Assembly: GCF_042686175.1 (NCBI RefSeq)
Contig: NZ_JBHUOR010000018.1
Span: forward strand, 1 to 64,000
DNA: 64,000 nucleotides
Direction of reading: 5' to 3'
Source of the DNA: Kurthia populi
Lineage (GTDB): Bacteria > Bacillota > Bacilli > Bacillales_A > Planococcaceae
Shown here: positions 52,702 through 61,852 of the stretch, one piece after another
Layout of the letters: the number at the start of each line of letters is the position of its first letter
How positions within the stretch are numbered: position 1 is the first letter of the stretch
Notes under the pieces: model-generated
The model's input: only the letters and a program-made list of their open reading frames with translations
Database searches by the model: none
Told to the model about the DNA's origin: nothing
Position numbers and translations under genes: made by a program

Positions 52702-53050
52702 TCGGATTCACTCTCCTTGCTGTGTAAATAAAAAAATCACCATACTCGGTGTGGTCGGCTTCTTCCTCCACTGAGTAGGTGACTTTCCTGTATACAATTT
52801 GCTGCTTTGTTTGTAGCTTGGTATGCGTATAGACTTGCCTATCGCTAGATGTATAGCGACCACCGCTGTCATAGATTTGTTTGTCCGTCATCGGTACAAT
52901 CGCACAATGAAGTGGCACTGGCTCGACTTTTTCGGGTTCAACCCATTCACCGTCTACCCAGCTCCCTTCTGCATTTTCGTCTAGGAGCGGCACCAACAGC
53001 ACATCTTTAGCAGCATACTTGTTAATAAGTCTTGTAAAGTTATGGATCAC
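52694..53050 (-). CDS. Head-closure/minor capsid protein
   Basis: 118 residues with a beta-barrel-like pattern (LHCAIVPMTDKQIYDSGGRYTSSDRQVYT in part, then KQQIVYRKVTYSVEEE). Position between the HK97 gp10-like gene and the neck terminator suits a head-closure component. Overlaps both neighbours by a few bases. Confidence 0.65.
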   Translation of the reverse strand: MIHNFTRLINKYAAKDVLLVPLLDENAEGSWVDGEWVEPEKVEPVPLHCAIVPMTDKQIYDSGGRYTSSDRQVYTHTKLQTKQQIVYRKVTYSVEEEADHTEYGDFFIYTARRVNPNA

Positions 53051-53571
53051 TGTAAAATAACCTCCATTGCCTGTAGCATAGCGCCTGTCTCGATAAGCGG
53101 ATTGCTAGAACCTTTTTGTTGAACCGTAAGCGGCGCATTAGGTGGACTTTGTAACGCACGAGCATACTTTTGTATCTCTGTACGCATTTCAAGCCCTAGC
53201 GCTTCGTATAATAGCTCCACGTCCACGTTATCGAGTATAGCAAGCGGCACTAACTCCGCTGCTTTAGCCATAATGGCTGGTGTTGCTTGCTCACTGCCGT
53301 TGCGTAAAAATGACCGCTCCGGTATACGTATGTGTGTAGTAGACGCTTTAAGTCCAACACCAAACTTAGCTACCCAAAACTTGCGCATTTTATCAGTGAC
53401 AGGGATATCTACACCGTATTCGTGCACGCGAGCCTTACCCTTGTTTGTAAGCGTGCCCCCAGCGTATTCTCCTCCGCTAATATAGCCAATCTTTACGGAG
53501 CGGCTATTAATGCGGTCAATGTTAGCAATTGCCTCCGGTATACGATTTGTGTCGCGTATTCGCACGCCCAT
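53047..53571 (-). CDS. Head-tail joining protein, HK97 gp10-like
   Basis: 174 residues. VKIGYISGGEYAGG, then RVHEYGVDIPVT, RIPERSFLRNGSE and the terminal NPLIETGAMLQAMEVI (LxxTGxM pattern) are typical of the gp10/virion-morphogenesis family. It contributes to tail completion or head-tail connection. Confidence 0.75.
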   Translation of the reverse strand: MGVRIRDTNRIPEAIANIDRINSRSVKIGYISGGEYAGGTLTNKGKARVHEYGVDIPVTDKMRKFWVAKFGVGLKASTTHIRIPERSFLRNGSEQATPAIMAKAAELVPLAILDNVDVELLYEALGLEMRTEIQKYARALQSPPNAPLTVQQKGSSNPLIETGAMLQAMEVILQ

Positions 53572-53572
53572 G

Positions 53573-53899
53573 CTACCACCTCAACTTCCTAAGTCTTGTA
53601 GCGCGCAACAATGATTTAAAGGCATTGTCACGCTCCTCGCGACTCTCAAATGTTTGCGACATGCCCGCTAATGACTCTGATTTAATGCCCTCCGCCCCGT
53701 CAAAAGAAAGCTCTGAGTTTACGTATTTTGCAATAATACGTTTGACTCTCCCTGGCATCGGATTATCGTCATCAAACGATTGATTGAGATAGCCCTCAAC
53801 AAAATCAATGGCATCATCTAATTTGACTTGGAGCGGTACATCCTCAACGTTTGTGTCTACACGTGCTCGTAACTCCTCAAGCGTCATCATTCGCATCAT
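53573..53899 (-). CDS. Head-tail adaptor (gp6/gp15-like connector)
   Basis: 108 residues, mostly helical: TLEELRARVDTN, LDDAIDFVEGYLNQSFDDDN, RVKRIIAKYVNSELSF, in the manner of phage connectors. Tandem ATG codons at 53899 and 53896 make the exact start uncertain. It overlaps a short basic gene by 23 bases. Confidence 0.72.
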   Translation of the reverse strand: MMRMMTLEELRARVDTNVEDVPLQVKLDDAIDFVEGYLNQSFDDDNPMPGRVKRIIAKYVNSELSFDGAEGIKSESLAGMSQTFESREERDNAFKSLLRATRLRKLRW

Positions 53900-53996
53900 C
53901 CACTTTCTTCGGAGGACGTTTACGTGGCTTTGGAGCGGCCGCTTCTTTCGTTTTAGGTTGTTCGACAGCTTTTTTGTGATATCGTCTCAGCAACAT
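53877..53996 (-). CDS. Short Lys/Pro/Ala-rich protein between capsid and connector
   Basis: 39 residues (MLLRRYHKKAVEQPKTKEAA at the front, then PKPRKRPPKKVDDANDDA) with GAGGAGGG and an ATG at 53996. Low complexity, strongly basic, acidic tail. Comparable small basic proteins occur after the capsid gene of other phages and may decorate the capsid or stabilise DNA. Short, but the ribosome site is excellent. Confidence 0.6.
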   Translation of the reverse strand: MLLRRYHKKAVEQPKTKEAAAPKPRKRPPKKVDDANDDA

Positions 53997-54025
53997 ATTA
54001 TCCCTCCTCTAAACTGTGAGCATGA

Positions 54026-54880
54026 CTACGCTTTTGTAATTTTCACAACGCCGTTGTCGTCACGCAGGTTCGTTGTATAGTGAGCATTCGCTGCTAACAC
54101 ATGTGTACGTGCTAAGATGTCGTAATCAGTCTCAAGATTTACTTTTTTCTTGTTAACGATTTCAACAGCGCCGAACTTCTGAAGATATGAAGTACCTTCT
54201 GTTAAACGCTTTGTTTTAACAATATCTTTTACACCAACAAGCTCAGACACTTGTGCTTTTGTAACTGCCGTTTCTTGCGTCGAGCCGCCTACTGCAAATA
54301 GATTTTTCACTAATTTTGTGTAATCTTTCGGATGCACGAACAATACTAAGCTTTGCTCGTCCTCGTCGCCGAATACGTCAATAGCATCTAAAATAGCACC
54401 TGGCGTCTCCGCTCCTAAAGTTGACGTTAATAATGATGTGCCTAGCGTCGCTAAGTAGTCGATTTCTACTTTATCAGCCATCGCTTTCGTTAATTGTTTC
54501 TTCGCTTCTTCTAGCGTGCCAGTAACGTTTGTGATAACGGCTTTTTCAGTGACTTCGATAGCTTTACCCGCTTCTTTCACAGTCACTTGAGTAGTAGTCA
54601 TAGACATTTTGCTCGTGTCCATCGGTACACCCTCTGTTAAATCCTCGGCAGGACCAACGTATCCGTATTTTGGACGCGTAATCGTGTCACCTGGTTGTCC
54701 AGTTAGCGTGTTATCTGTTACAGCATAAGGTGTGAAGCGGATAGCTGTAGGCAACTCGGCTGAGATAGCGTCAGCTAACACCTCTGGATTGATTAAGTCC
54801 GATGCCTTTGTTTGAGCAAAGAACTGGATATCTAAATTAAGTAGTAACGGTGCACTTGCTACGATTGCTGTTTTCTTCAT
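54026..54880 (-). CDS. Major capsid protein
   Basis: 284 residues from the ATG at 54880, preceded by AGGAGAG; longer reading upstream overlaps the scaffold gene and lacks a site. The sequence (SDLINPEVLADAISAELP, RFTPYAVTDNTLTGQPGDTI, YVGPAEDLTEGVPMD) resembles HK97-fold capsid proteins of the N4-gp56/phage-capsid groups. It directly follows the scaffold gene in transcription order. Confidence 0.85.
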   Translation of the reverse strand: MKKTAIVASAPLLLNLDIQFFAQTKASDLINPEVLADAISAELPTAIRFTPYAVTDNTLTGQPGDTITRPKYGYVGPAEDLTEGVPMDTSKMSMTTTQVTVKEAGKAIEVTEKAVITNVTGTLEEAKKQLTKAMADKVEIDYLATLGTSLLTSTLGAETPGAILDAIDVFGDEDEQSLVLFVHPKDYTKLVKNLFAVGGSTQETAVTKAQVSELVGVKDIVKTKRLTEGTSYLQKFGAVEIVNKKKVNLETDYDILARTHVLAANAHYTTNLRDDNGVVKITKA

Positions 54881-54890
54881 GTGATCTCTC

Positions 54891-55481
54891 CTATTCTGAT
54901 AATTGTTTGTACAGTTCATGATTGTCATTGAATAGTTTTGTCTTTTCAACAACGTTCATTGCATTGAATTGTTCTTTTGTGATGGCAGGTGGTGTACCTT
55001 GTCCACCAGGAAGCGGATTCCCTTTGACACCCTCTTTTTCAAATAGATAAGCATCCGACTCTTTAAGCATAGCCAGTTGCTCCTCTAATCCAAGCAACTG
55101 CGAACCATCTAGCTTCACCTTTCCGATGTCAAGCAAGGCTTTTACAGCTTTCGGATTCTTCGCTTTTGCGTTGCGTAATGCATCAGATAACGCAAAATCA
55201 AAGTCCTTTTGCGCTAAGCTCTGTTGATATTCTGCGGCCGCTTCTGCATTCTGCGTTTGTAGCGCTTGAATCTGTTCCTTGAGCTTGCTACTATTAGCAG
55301 CTTCACCCTTTAATGTTTCCAGCTGTGCGTCACGATCAGTGAGTTGCTGTGTTAAATCAGCTACTTTTGACTGTTCCGCTTCAAGTGCTGTCTTTGCAAC
55401 ATGCGAAGCGGTATAGCCATCTACAACTTTCTGCGCCGTTTCTTCATCGATACCGAGCGCAATTAGTTCTTCTTTTGTCAT
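54891..55481 (-). CDS. Capsid scaffold protein (GP20-like)
   Basis: 196 residues. Central coiled coil (residues about 25-95), then a C-terminal region with GGQGTPPAITKEQFNAM and DNHELYKQLSE, the usual ending of the phage minor structural GP20 scaffold group. It supports prohead assembly and is then removed. It precedes the capsid gene by about ten bases. Confidence 0.85.
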   Translation of the reverse strand: MTKEELIALGIDEETAQKVVDGYTASHVAKTALEAEQSKVADLTQQLTDRDAQLETLKGEAANSSKLKEQIQALQTQNAEAAAEYQQSLAQKDFDFALSDALRNAKAKNPKAVKALLDIGKVKLDGSQLLGLEEQLAMLKESDAYLFEKEGVKGNPLPGGQGTPPAITKEQFNAMNVVEKTKLFNDNHELYKQLSE

Positions 55482-55529
55482 GTATAAGCTCCTTTCGTGC
55501 CTTTTAACGTCTTACTTAGGACGAGTGTA

Positions 55530-55778
55530 TTATCGAACTAAATCAACGATACGAATGCCTGGCGCATGCTTATGTTGACAATTTTCATCGTATGTCGCTT
55601 GATAATATTCAATTTTCTTTTGGATATTCTCGGGCGGATTAGTAATCATCTCTGGTGCATCAAAGCCTGGCATTTCGATTAAAACTGTTAATTCTTTATT
55701 CGCTTTTGCGCAAAAACCTGCATGAAATAATAAATCTTGCATTGTTAGTGAAGGGTATTTAACATCGTAGTTTCTCAT
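55530..55778 (-). CDS. Phage hypothetical protein
   Basis: 82 residues (SLTMQDLLFHAGFCAKANKE, then EMPGFDAPEMITNPPENIQ). Two Cys and several His but no clear metal motif. Located between the zinc-ribbon gene and the scaffold. Not recognised. Confidence 0.55.
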   Translation of the reverse strand: MRNYDVKYPSLTMQDLLFHAGFCAKANKELTVLIEMPGFDAPEMITNPPENIQKKIEYYQATYDENCQHKHAPGIRIVDLVR

Positions 55779-55800
55779 TCTCTCACCACCTTTCGAGCAA

Positions 55801-55824
55801 AATAAAAACCGCTAGAAGCGGTTA
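55801..55824 (-). terminator. Small terminator after the zinc-ribbon gene
   Basis: AACCGCT (55808-55814) pairs with AGCGGTT (55818-55824); T-rich run on the minus strand. It includes the stop codon of the gene. Confidence 0.7.
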
Positions 55825-56172
55825 ACTAAAATTTTTAGCGCACTTTTCGCAAAAAGGACCCTTATTACTAGCTCCACTCTTCTTGCAACTCATACAAATC
55901 GGAGCCAATGTGAATACATTATCGCTATGCTCCGATTGAAGATATCCTTCTTCTGTCGTGCGATAAGTTATTTCAGATTCTTCATTATCATCCTTATTGG
56001 AGTGGGCTTCTCTACAACGCAGGCATACGATTTCAACGCCATTGCCGGTATTCCATGCAACATGGTCGTATAATCCTGTGTGATTGCACTCCGCTTTTAA
56101 CATAGCTTTGATTTCTTCTGGTGTGCCCTCGTATTCATTAATCGCATCACCTTTAATTTGTCTGTAAATCAT
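55822..56172 (-). CDS. Small zinc-ribbon protein
   Basis: 116 residues from the ATG at 56172 (GGAG at good spacing). Two Cys pairs (VCLRCREAH near residue 50 and CMSCKKSGA plus CEKCAKNF at the end) predict zinc-ribbon folds. The start MIYRQIKGDAINEYEGTPEE could bind DNA or protein. It is set off by a terminator within the late operon. Exact role unknown. Confidence 0.6.
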   Translation of the reverse strand: MIYRQIKGDAINEYEGTPEEIKAMLKAECNHTGLYDHVAWNTGNGVEIVCLRCREAHSNKDDNEESEITYRTTEEGYLQSEHSDNVFTLAPICMSCKKSGASNKGPFCEKCAKNFS

Positions 56173-56205
56173 TTTCATCACTCCGAAATCATTATTTTGA
56201 TACAC

Positions 56206-56316
56206 CTACGTATAAAACACTTCTACAAAACGCCCTTCAATGAACATGGCGTGTAGATTATATTTAGTTGAAACTGTTTCGATGTGTATGTCTATATTTA
56301 AGTCACGTAATGCCAT
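56206..56316 (-). CDS. Very small protein sharing its start with the tape measure gene
   Basis: 36 residues with GGAG and an ATG at 56316 (MALRDLNIDIHIETVSTKYN at the front). The first 18 bases of the gene are identical to the first 18 of the tape measure gene (49-50 kb), whose protein begins MALRDLDIDIDLE. Function unknown. Confidence 0.5.
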   Translation of the reverse strand: MALRDLNIDIHIETVSTKYNLHAMFIEGRFVEVFYT

Positions 56317-56343
56317 ATACCCCGCTCCAATCTCACAATCTCA

Positions 56344-57246
56344 TTATTCTGCTTTATGCTCCCGATACTGCTCAAACGTCCGCTTCGCAAGCTCTTCATC
56401 TGTCTGAGCGCGTATAGATGCAACCTTATAGCCAATCATGCAACGACAGTTGATGTCCAATGAAGGTACGCCAAAACCACTCGGAGCGGCAGCAGTGTGA
56501 CCTTGAAACTCGAACAAGCCACCTTTGACCGGCACTTGTTGGCCATCTAGCACAACATGCGAATCACGTACACGCTCGTCATGCATAGACATCCACTCTT
56601 TAACCATCACAACGCCACCTTCATCCGCTCGCTCAGCTACATCTAACATGCCTTGCTCACGTACCCTATGCGTCTCATTTCGTGCGGTGCGCACTGCTTT
56701 CTGATAATCACCGTCTAGTGTGTCGGTTAATTCATCAGCCATCTGCTCGTATGTGTAGCTTTCTTTGATACCCTTATCAACCGTTTGGTTGACCTTTTGC
56801 ACGATTGTCTTGCGGTGCCGCTCCAATGTCTCTGGCAACTTCAAGTCAGCGACTTTATTTTCCTGTGCCCGCTTTGAGATTTCTTCTTTACCGATTACAT
56901 GCGGAAATTCGACCATCGTTTCCTTTTGAATCGCCCATGCCATCCAGTCATAGCTGTACTCGTATGACTCCTCTAATTGCTTGCGTAAGACGTCTTGTTT
57001 CGCTTTGGACATTGTATTAATGTGTAGCAGTAAATTACGCTTGAGTGCATCGATACGCTTGTATTTGAGCATGTCAGCACGTTTCAGCTTGCCATTCTTC
57101 TCGAATCGCTTATAAATGCCGCCCATTTCCTTGAGAATGCCATTAATCATTGTTTCGTATATCTTTTTAATAGCCGACTCATAGTATTTCGACCGCTTCA
57201 TCAGAAACTTATCCAACATAGCAGCATATTTCTTTAGGTTAATCAT
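56344..57246 (-). CDS. Minor head protein (SPP1 gp7/Mu F-like)
   Basis: 300 residues. ESYTYEQMADELTDTLDGDYQKA, ARNETHRVREQGMLD and MHDERVRDSHVVLDGQQVP with the C-terminal DINCRCMIGY match the phage head-morphogenesis (SPP1 gp7) family. It helps with DNA delivery and packaging stability next to the portal. Confidence 0.88.
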   Translation of the reverse strand: MINLKKYAAMLDKFLMKRSKYYESAIKKIYETMINGILKEMGGIYKRFEKNGKLKRADMLKYKRIDALKRNLLLHINTMSKAKQDVLRKQLEESYEYSYDWMAWAIQKETMVEFPHVIGKEEISKRAQENKVADLKLPETLERHRKTIVQKVNQTVDKGIKESYTYEQMADELTDTLDGDYQKAVRTARNETHRVREQGMLDVAERADEGGVVMVKEWMSMHDERVRDSHVVLDGQQVPVKGGLFEFQGHTAAAPSGFGVPSLDINCRCMIGYKVASIRAQTDEELAKRTFEQYREHKAE

Positions 57247-57410
57247 ATTTCGATATGACCATGAACTTCTACAAACACTGGTTTAGGGAAAATAAACGTT
57301 TCTTCTCCAATTGTCATTTTGACAAGTTTAGCATCGTAAATACGCGGTTTTTTCAAATCTGCTACTTGCTTAGCTAAAGCTTTCTTCATCGCCATTTCCA
57401 TCGTTTTCAT
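57243..57410 (-). CDS. Small protein between portal and minor head genes
   Basis: 55 residues with AAGGAAG before the ATG at 57410; overlaps the portal end by 41 bases and the next gene by four. (MKKALAKQVADLKKPRIYDA, then ETFIFPKPVFVEVHG.) No family recognised. The frame can extend to 57470, but without a ribosome site. Confidence 0.55.
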   Translation of the reverse strand: MKTMEMAMKKALAKQVADLKKPRIYDAKLVKMTIGEETFIFPKPVFVEVHGHIEI

Positions 57411-58830
57411 TGCTATTCTTCCTTTCGATGTCAATTTGAAGCGGTTCAATATCATCCCGCTCCTGCTCAATCCGCTTCATTTCCGCTTCAGCATCTTTCA
57501 CCCACGGATGATTTTCCACAATCGTCTCACGCGAGATAATGCCCTCGGACTGCACAGCCATATCTATGACCTCTTGCTCGGTTGTGAGCAGCACTTTGTT
57601 GAACGTCATGGTCACATCACGGTAATCCAGTGTGCCACGTCCTTGTAGTTCGCAGTATTCCTGCACAAACCACAATAACTCACGAATAGATAGCTCAAAG
57701 CCTTGCTCAAGCATGGAAGCTTTAAAGTCTAGCAGTGAATATAGAAATTCTAAGGAGCGGCCGCTCGGTGCGTCTCCAATCACGTCTGGCGATGGATCTA
57801 CACCTTGACCGCTCGTAATAATGTTCTTTCGTAGCATTTCCGCTTGTGCTATATAGGCATCTGTCGGAATAGCAGCAGTTAATGTATCAATACCGCCATC
57901 GTCCTCATCCACCTTTACAGCTTTATAGCGGCGTAAATTCTCCTGGAACTCAGATAATGAGGAACCATCGTAACCTTTAAGTACGTATATAAGCTCTTGC
58001 ACATCAAAGATAGTATTCTGGCCTTTCGATAGCAGTTGCTCGTACTCGTCAATAGCCACCTTGTTAAAGTGCAAGTCAGATAGTTCCCATGAATTGTTTT
58101 GGAAGCGGATGAATGGCACTTTGCCCCACGACTTACCAACCGCTCCTTCTGCATCTGTAAAATGCGGCGCTGGATTGACCTCACGTGTCACATCAAGTGT
58201 GATATCGCCACCAATGATTTCGTAGTATGTCACGATTTCATCGGTCCACAGCTCCAATTTAATGTGGTCATCAGCATAGTAATAGAAGCGGATGCCAGCA
58301 ACTAACTTATCCGGATAGCGTGTATCATAAATTGGGATAAACTGCTCACCGCCTACGAGCATGTACTTAAACTCGCCATCCTCGTCAATGTATGGGTGCA
58401 ACCACTCAACGCCTTTATTGCTTGCATTGATAATCAGCTCGACGAGCGTCTTTTTCCACCGCTCCCCAATGATTTCGGTAAGTAGCGCTGTTTGCTCGTT
58501 GTTGCCTGTGTTGGAACCAAATGACATCGGCTCTCCTGCTAGATACCCAACCTTTTGGTCAACGAGTATCTTATGCATACCAGATGGAATACGTCTGTTT
58601 GTGGCGTCTGTATCAACTACTTTTACGCCATTTACATATGAGTAAATCTTGTGTTGCAAGATATCGCTCTCATTGCGATAATAGCGCTCACCTTGCAGCA
58701 TGTTGCTGTTGTCGAAGCTATCATATAGCTTTTTGACATTATCACTTTGAAGCGGCGCATTTTGCTCAATCATACGAACAAGCTCGTCTGTATACGTGCC
58801 CGCTCCGAAGTTATACATGTTAAACATCAT
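57370..58830 (-). CDS. Portal protein (SPP1 gp6-like)
   Basis: 486 residues. HKILVDQKVGYLAGEPMSF near residue 85, EFKYMLVGGEQFIPIYD, VPFIRFQNN, and SGRSLEFLYSLLDFKAS (about 360) are family marks. The portal dodecamer is the DNA gateway and TerL dock. AGGAGG is close to the ATG. The C-terminal is acidic. Confidence 0.9.
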   Translation of the reverse strand: MMFNMYNFGAGTYTDELVRMIEQNAPLQSDNVKKLYDSFDNSNMLQGERYYRNESDILQHKIYSYVNGVKVVDTDATNRRIPSGMHKILVDQKVGYLAGEPMSFGSNTGNNEQTALLTEIIGERWKKTLVELIINASNKGVEWLHPYIDEDGEFKYMLVGGEQFIPIYDTRYPDKLVAGIRFYYYADDHIKLELWTDEIVTYYEIIGGDITLDVTREVNPAPHFTDAEGAVGKSWGKVPFIRFQNNSWELSDLHFNKVAIDEYEQLLSKGQNTIFDVQELIYVLKGYDGSSLSEFQENLRRYKAVKVDEDDGGIDTLTAAIPTDAYIAQAEMLRKNIITSGQGVDPSPDVIGDAPSGRSLEFLYSLLDFKASMLEQGFELSIRELLWFVQEYCELQGRGTLDYRDVTMTFNKVLLTTEQEVIDMAVQSEGIISRETIVENHPWVKDAEAEMKRIEQERDDIEPLQIDIERKNSNENDGNGDEESFS

Positions 58831-58838
58831 TACACCTC

Positions 58839-60116
58839 CTACGTTAAGAAATTAGATTTAAGGTCCGTCACATCATATTTGTCTAGCCCGTACCATGCTG
58901 CTGAAAATGTGTGCGGATCTATGTTGAATTCATCGTCGATTTGTTTACCTTGCTTGTCTTTTGCATACGTGAGCGTTTTCCACTCTCGTACTGTGTTTTT
59001 GCACGAAGCGGAGCATATGATGCGCTTAAACCGCTTCATTTTCTTCGTATTCGATAACCGCGAACCTTGAAACTTCTTGGCTGGCTTCATGTTGAATCCC
59101 ATCTTTTTGAAATACCGAATGGTTTTCGGCTCTGCTGAGTCAGCAATAATCCGCTCCCTGGTCTGAATAAACTCTTTTAAGTCCTCTACGGTTTCATCAT
59201 CTGTCTGCTTATTTTTGTAGTACTCCCAGTAAATGAATAGCCAACGTTTTTCTACATCCACGGCCATTCGTATTACGGCATTGTAGGACTCCTCGAAACC
59301 AAAGTCCATTCCCACAAAGTTCTGCTGCACGTTAATCTCGTCCATCATCGCAAGCACCTTGTCGTGCGGTAATACCTCAAATTGCGGCAAAACACGTGTG
59401 CCGTTAATACCAAAGCGCCCTCGGCGTGCAATGCGATACAAGTCATAGTCGTACTCTTTCATTTCCTCCAACTGTTCCACATAGGACTCTGGGAGGAATT
59501 TGTTATCGTCTGCTGTTGAGTGATGATAGTACGTGTTATTCGTAACGATTGTCCGCTTCTCATACAGTTCTTCATCATCCAAAACAAAGCGCTCTTTTTC
59601 TTCGTCCTTGAAGAAATGCGTGTAGGACCAGTTATCTTTGCTCACTGGATTGGTTGATAAAATCATATGAAGCGGCAATGTTGGATGACGTAGACGACCT
59701 AACAGCTCCTTGAAGCCCTCATACTTAATTTCTGAGCATTCTTCTAACCAAATAAGCGATACATTGTTAATTGATTTGAGTTTTGCAGGCTTATCCATCC
59801 CTTTGAAGATGATTTTGCTCCCATTTGGGAATCGTACTTGCATAGGCGAAGCGGTCACTTGTATAACGTGTGCTAGGCCCATATCTTCAACAAGTTCACT
59901 GATTAGAGAGAATGTTGAATCACGATGCGTATCGTAGACCTCACGTACAACAAGCGCAGTACGCCGCTCCTTTGTCAATTTGAGTATGATTTTTAATGCA
60001 ACATGATACGACTTACTGCTACCGTAGCCGCCCACTAAAAATTGAAACTTTGTTCTCCAAAAGCCCAAAAAGGCTTTGAAATGCGGATTGACGCGTTTAA
60101 TCGTCATCTTCACCAA
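58839..60116 (-). CDS. terL: Terminase large subunit
   Basis: 425 residues of the PBSX type. An ATPase domain with GGYGSSKSYHVAL (Walker A-like) near residue 31 and SLIWLEECSEI (Walker B) near 125, then the RNase-H nuclease domain with VGMDFGFEESYNAV near 265 and IIADSAEPKTI later. It cuts and translocates DNA into the prohead. It overlaps TerS by 20 bases. Confidence 0.92.
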   Translation of the reverse strand: MVKMTIKRVNPHFKAFLGFWRTKFQFLVGGYGSSKSYHVALKIILKLTKERRTALVVREVYDTHRDSTFSLISELVEDMGLAHVIQVTASPMQVRFPNGSKIIFKGMDKPAKLKSINNVSLIWLEECSEIKYEGFKELLGRLRHPTLPLHMILSTNPVSKDNWSYTHFFKDEEKERFVLDDEELYEKRTIVTNNTYYHHSTADDNKFLPESYVEQLEEMKEYDYDLYRIARRGRFGINGTRVLPQFEVLPHDKVLAMMDEINVQQNFVGMDFGFEESYNAVIRMAVDVEKRWLFIYWEYYKNKQTDDETVEDLKEFIQTRERIIADSAEPKTIRYFKKMGFNMKPAKKFQGSRLSNTKKMKRFKRIICSASCKNTVREWKTLTYAKDKQGKQIDDEFNIDPHTFSAAWYGLDKYDVTDLKSNFLT

Positions 60117-60984
60117 CTCCTAAAATTTCAATTTGAATTGGTGCGATGTCGTCTTTTGTCATGTCGGAGCGGGTTTTTTCAATATTTACGCGCTCACGTT
60201 CCACTTTAAGCTGCTTCAACTCCGCTTCTTCCAGTAGATCCATATACTTTGTAAGGAAATCGAGTGCTTTCATCTTGTCAGCAAGCTTAACGGTCACGCC
60301 GTCTTTGCCCTCTTTGATTTCTGTCACGATAGATGTGTCTATATTCGAAGCGGATTTCAAATGAACGTAGTTCACATCAATTTCCTTGTCCTTGAATACT
60401 TTTTTATCGTTTGCATCTCGCCCAACATATACGTCTGGAATCAAACGTTTCTCAGTGCCCCATGCCACGTAGTCTGATATATCTGCAAATGCGATATCAA
60501 TCCACTTCTGCAGCACTGCGCGTGACTCAATCATGATGCCATCTGCAATGTCTTGTTTGATTGCACTAATTTCCGCGCGTATCTTATCATTCCTCAGCAA
60601 GCGACTGCCGTTGGACATAGCCTGCATATAGTCGCAGTCATAAACCTTTTGATAGGCTTTTGTGGCATTCCAATACTTTGTGTAGTAACGACAAAAAAGC
60701 CACTGTTTATCGGTTAAATCACTGTTTTCATTACTCAGTGATTCTTCTGCGATAGACAGCCGCTCCCTAGTCGATTCTTCTGTATGTGTCTGCTTCTTTT
60801 TTGTGTGCACACCTTTTTCTTTTGTGTGCACACTTTTTTTATCCGCTTCCTCATTGGTTTTATTCCATTTGCGTGTTTTCCACGACTTCACTGTATTGAT
60901 TGTGACATCGTATTTTTTAGCGATATCTTTGTACTTCATGCCATTGTCATAATCGACTTTAGCAAGTTCATATTTTTCAGCCAC
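60097..60984 (-). CDS. terS: Terminase small subunit with N-terminal HTH
   Basis: 295 residues, GTG start after AGAGGTGG. A YqaS-like leading HTH (KYKDIAKKYDVTINTVKSWKT, residues about 17-38), a linker with repeated VHTK/KKK units (about 50-70), a terminase_2 HTH (LTDKQWLFCRYYTKYWNATKAYQKV, about 90-115), and a helical oligomerisation tail. It recognises the packaging site. The linker DNA contains twice the palindrome GTGTGCACAC (60803 and 60823). Confidence 0.88.
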   Translation of the reverse strand: MAEKYELAKVDYDNGMKYKDIAKKYDVTINTVKSWKTRKWNKTNEEADKKSVHTKEKGVHTKKKQTHTEESTRERLSIAEESLSNENSDLTDKQWLFCRYYTKYWNATKAYQKVYDCDYMQAMSNGSRLLRNDKIRAEISAIKQDIADGIMIESRAVLQKWIDIAFADISDYVAWGTEKRLIPDVYVGRDANDKKVFKDKEIDVNYVHLKSASNIDTSIVTEIKEGKDGVTVKLADKMKALDFLTKYMDLLEEAELKQLKVERERVNIEKTRSDMTKDDIAPIQIEILGVGEDDD

Positions 60985-61073
60985 TCATGTTTCACCACCT
61001 CTTTCCTTCCTAGCGCCAGTAGTCAGCTTATCTTTACCAGCGCTCTTTTTAAATCTATATAGACTAACTAGTT

Positions 61074-61487
61074 CTAATATTTAATCGTAACTACTGCGTA
61101 TGGCTCGACTGCATAGTATTTATGCATAATTAAATCGACTACTTGCGCATCATCTACCCACATCATGCCTGTCAAAGCGTCCTTAATGCCTTTTGCAAGG
61201 TTGTCCAAATCTGGTTTAACCGTCGGGCGTACACGATGCGCTAGCTTATCCGCCTTTAGTTGTTTACTGCCGCTCTGTTGCAACTTGTGAAACACATCGA
61301 TATGCAACTCAATCGCTGAGTCAATGAGTTGCTCAGGCGCATAACGTGCAGCGCATTTTTGTACGTGCGCTTTATAAGTACGAGACTTTTTATCGTCATA
61401 TGTGCGTACATGACCGTTTTGACGTGAAAAGCGTGGACGTTGTTGTGCTTGTACTGGTCCGACAATCGCGAATTTAATTTCTTTCAT
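61074..61487 (-). CDS. rusA: RusA-family Holliday junction resolvase
   Basis: 137 residues. KPDLDNLAKGIKDALTGMMWVDDAQVVDL carries the conserved acidic residues (shown: PDLDN and the VDDAQV pair) of the RusA fold. It resolves branched DNA before packaging. GGAGGG supports the ATG; the start overlaps the upstream membrane-protein gene. Confidence 0.92.
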   Translation of the reverse strand: MKEIKFAIVGPVQAQQRPRFSRQNGHVRTYDDKKSRTYKAHVQKCAARYAPEQLIDSAIELHIDVFHKLQQSGSKQLKADKLAHRVRPTVKPDLDNLAKGIKDALTGMMWVDDAQVVDLIMHKYYAVEPYAVVTIKY

Positions 61488-61638
61488 GTGCTTTATCCCT
61501 CCAATGCAATACGAAATGCAGAACCATGAGCATCATTGATAATGTGATGAACCAATGTGAAATTTCTCGTTGTTGCATCATCAAAATTAAATTAATCACC
61601 GCACTACCGACAAACATCACAAATATGAAATCTTTCAT
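61474..61638 (-). CDS. Small two-helix membrane protein
   Basis: 54 residues with two hydrophobic helices (FIFVMFVGSAVINLILMM and WFITLSMMLMVLHFVLHW) and a basic end. GGAGCGGG before the ATG at 61638; the longer frame to 61740 has no site. Function unknown. Confidence 0.6.
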   Translation of the reverse strand: MKDFIFVMFVGSAVINLILMMQQREISHWFITLSMMLMVLHFVLHWRDKAHERN

Positions 61639-61852
61639 CTGACCCGCTCCTTTCTGTTTTTTAGGCATAATAAAAAGCACCTTTTTTATAGATGCCATTT
61701 GAATATCTTTTAAATCATTATGTATACCGCTCCTGGACAAGAAGCGGCTTGAGAGGTGCAGTCATGGGTAACCGCAGTATAGCGCCTGCTTATGCATACT
61801 GTTTATTTGATGGCGCTAGTATATGTATGTGCCGCACGTGGCGGCTTGATGA

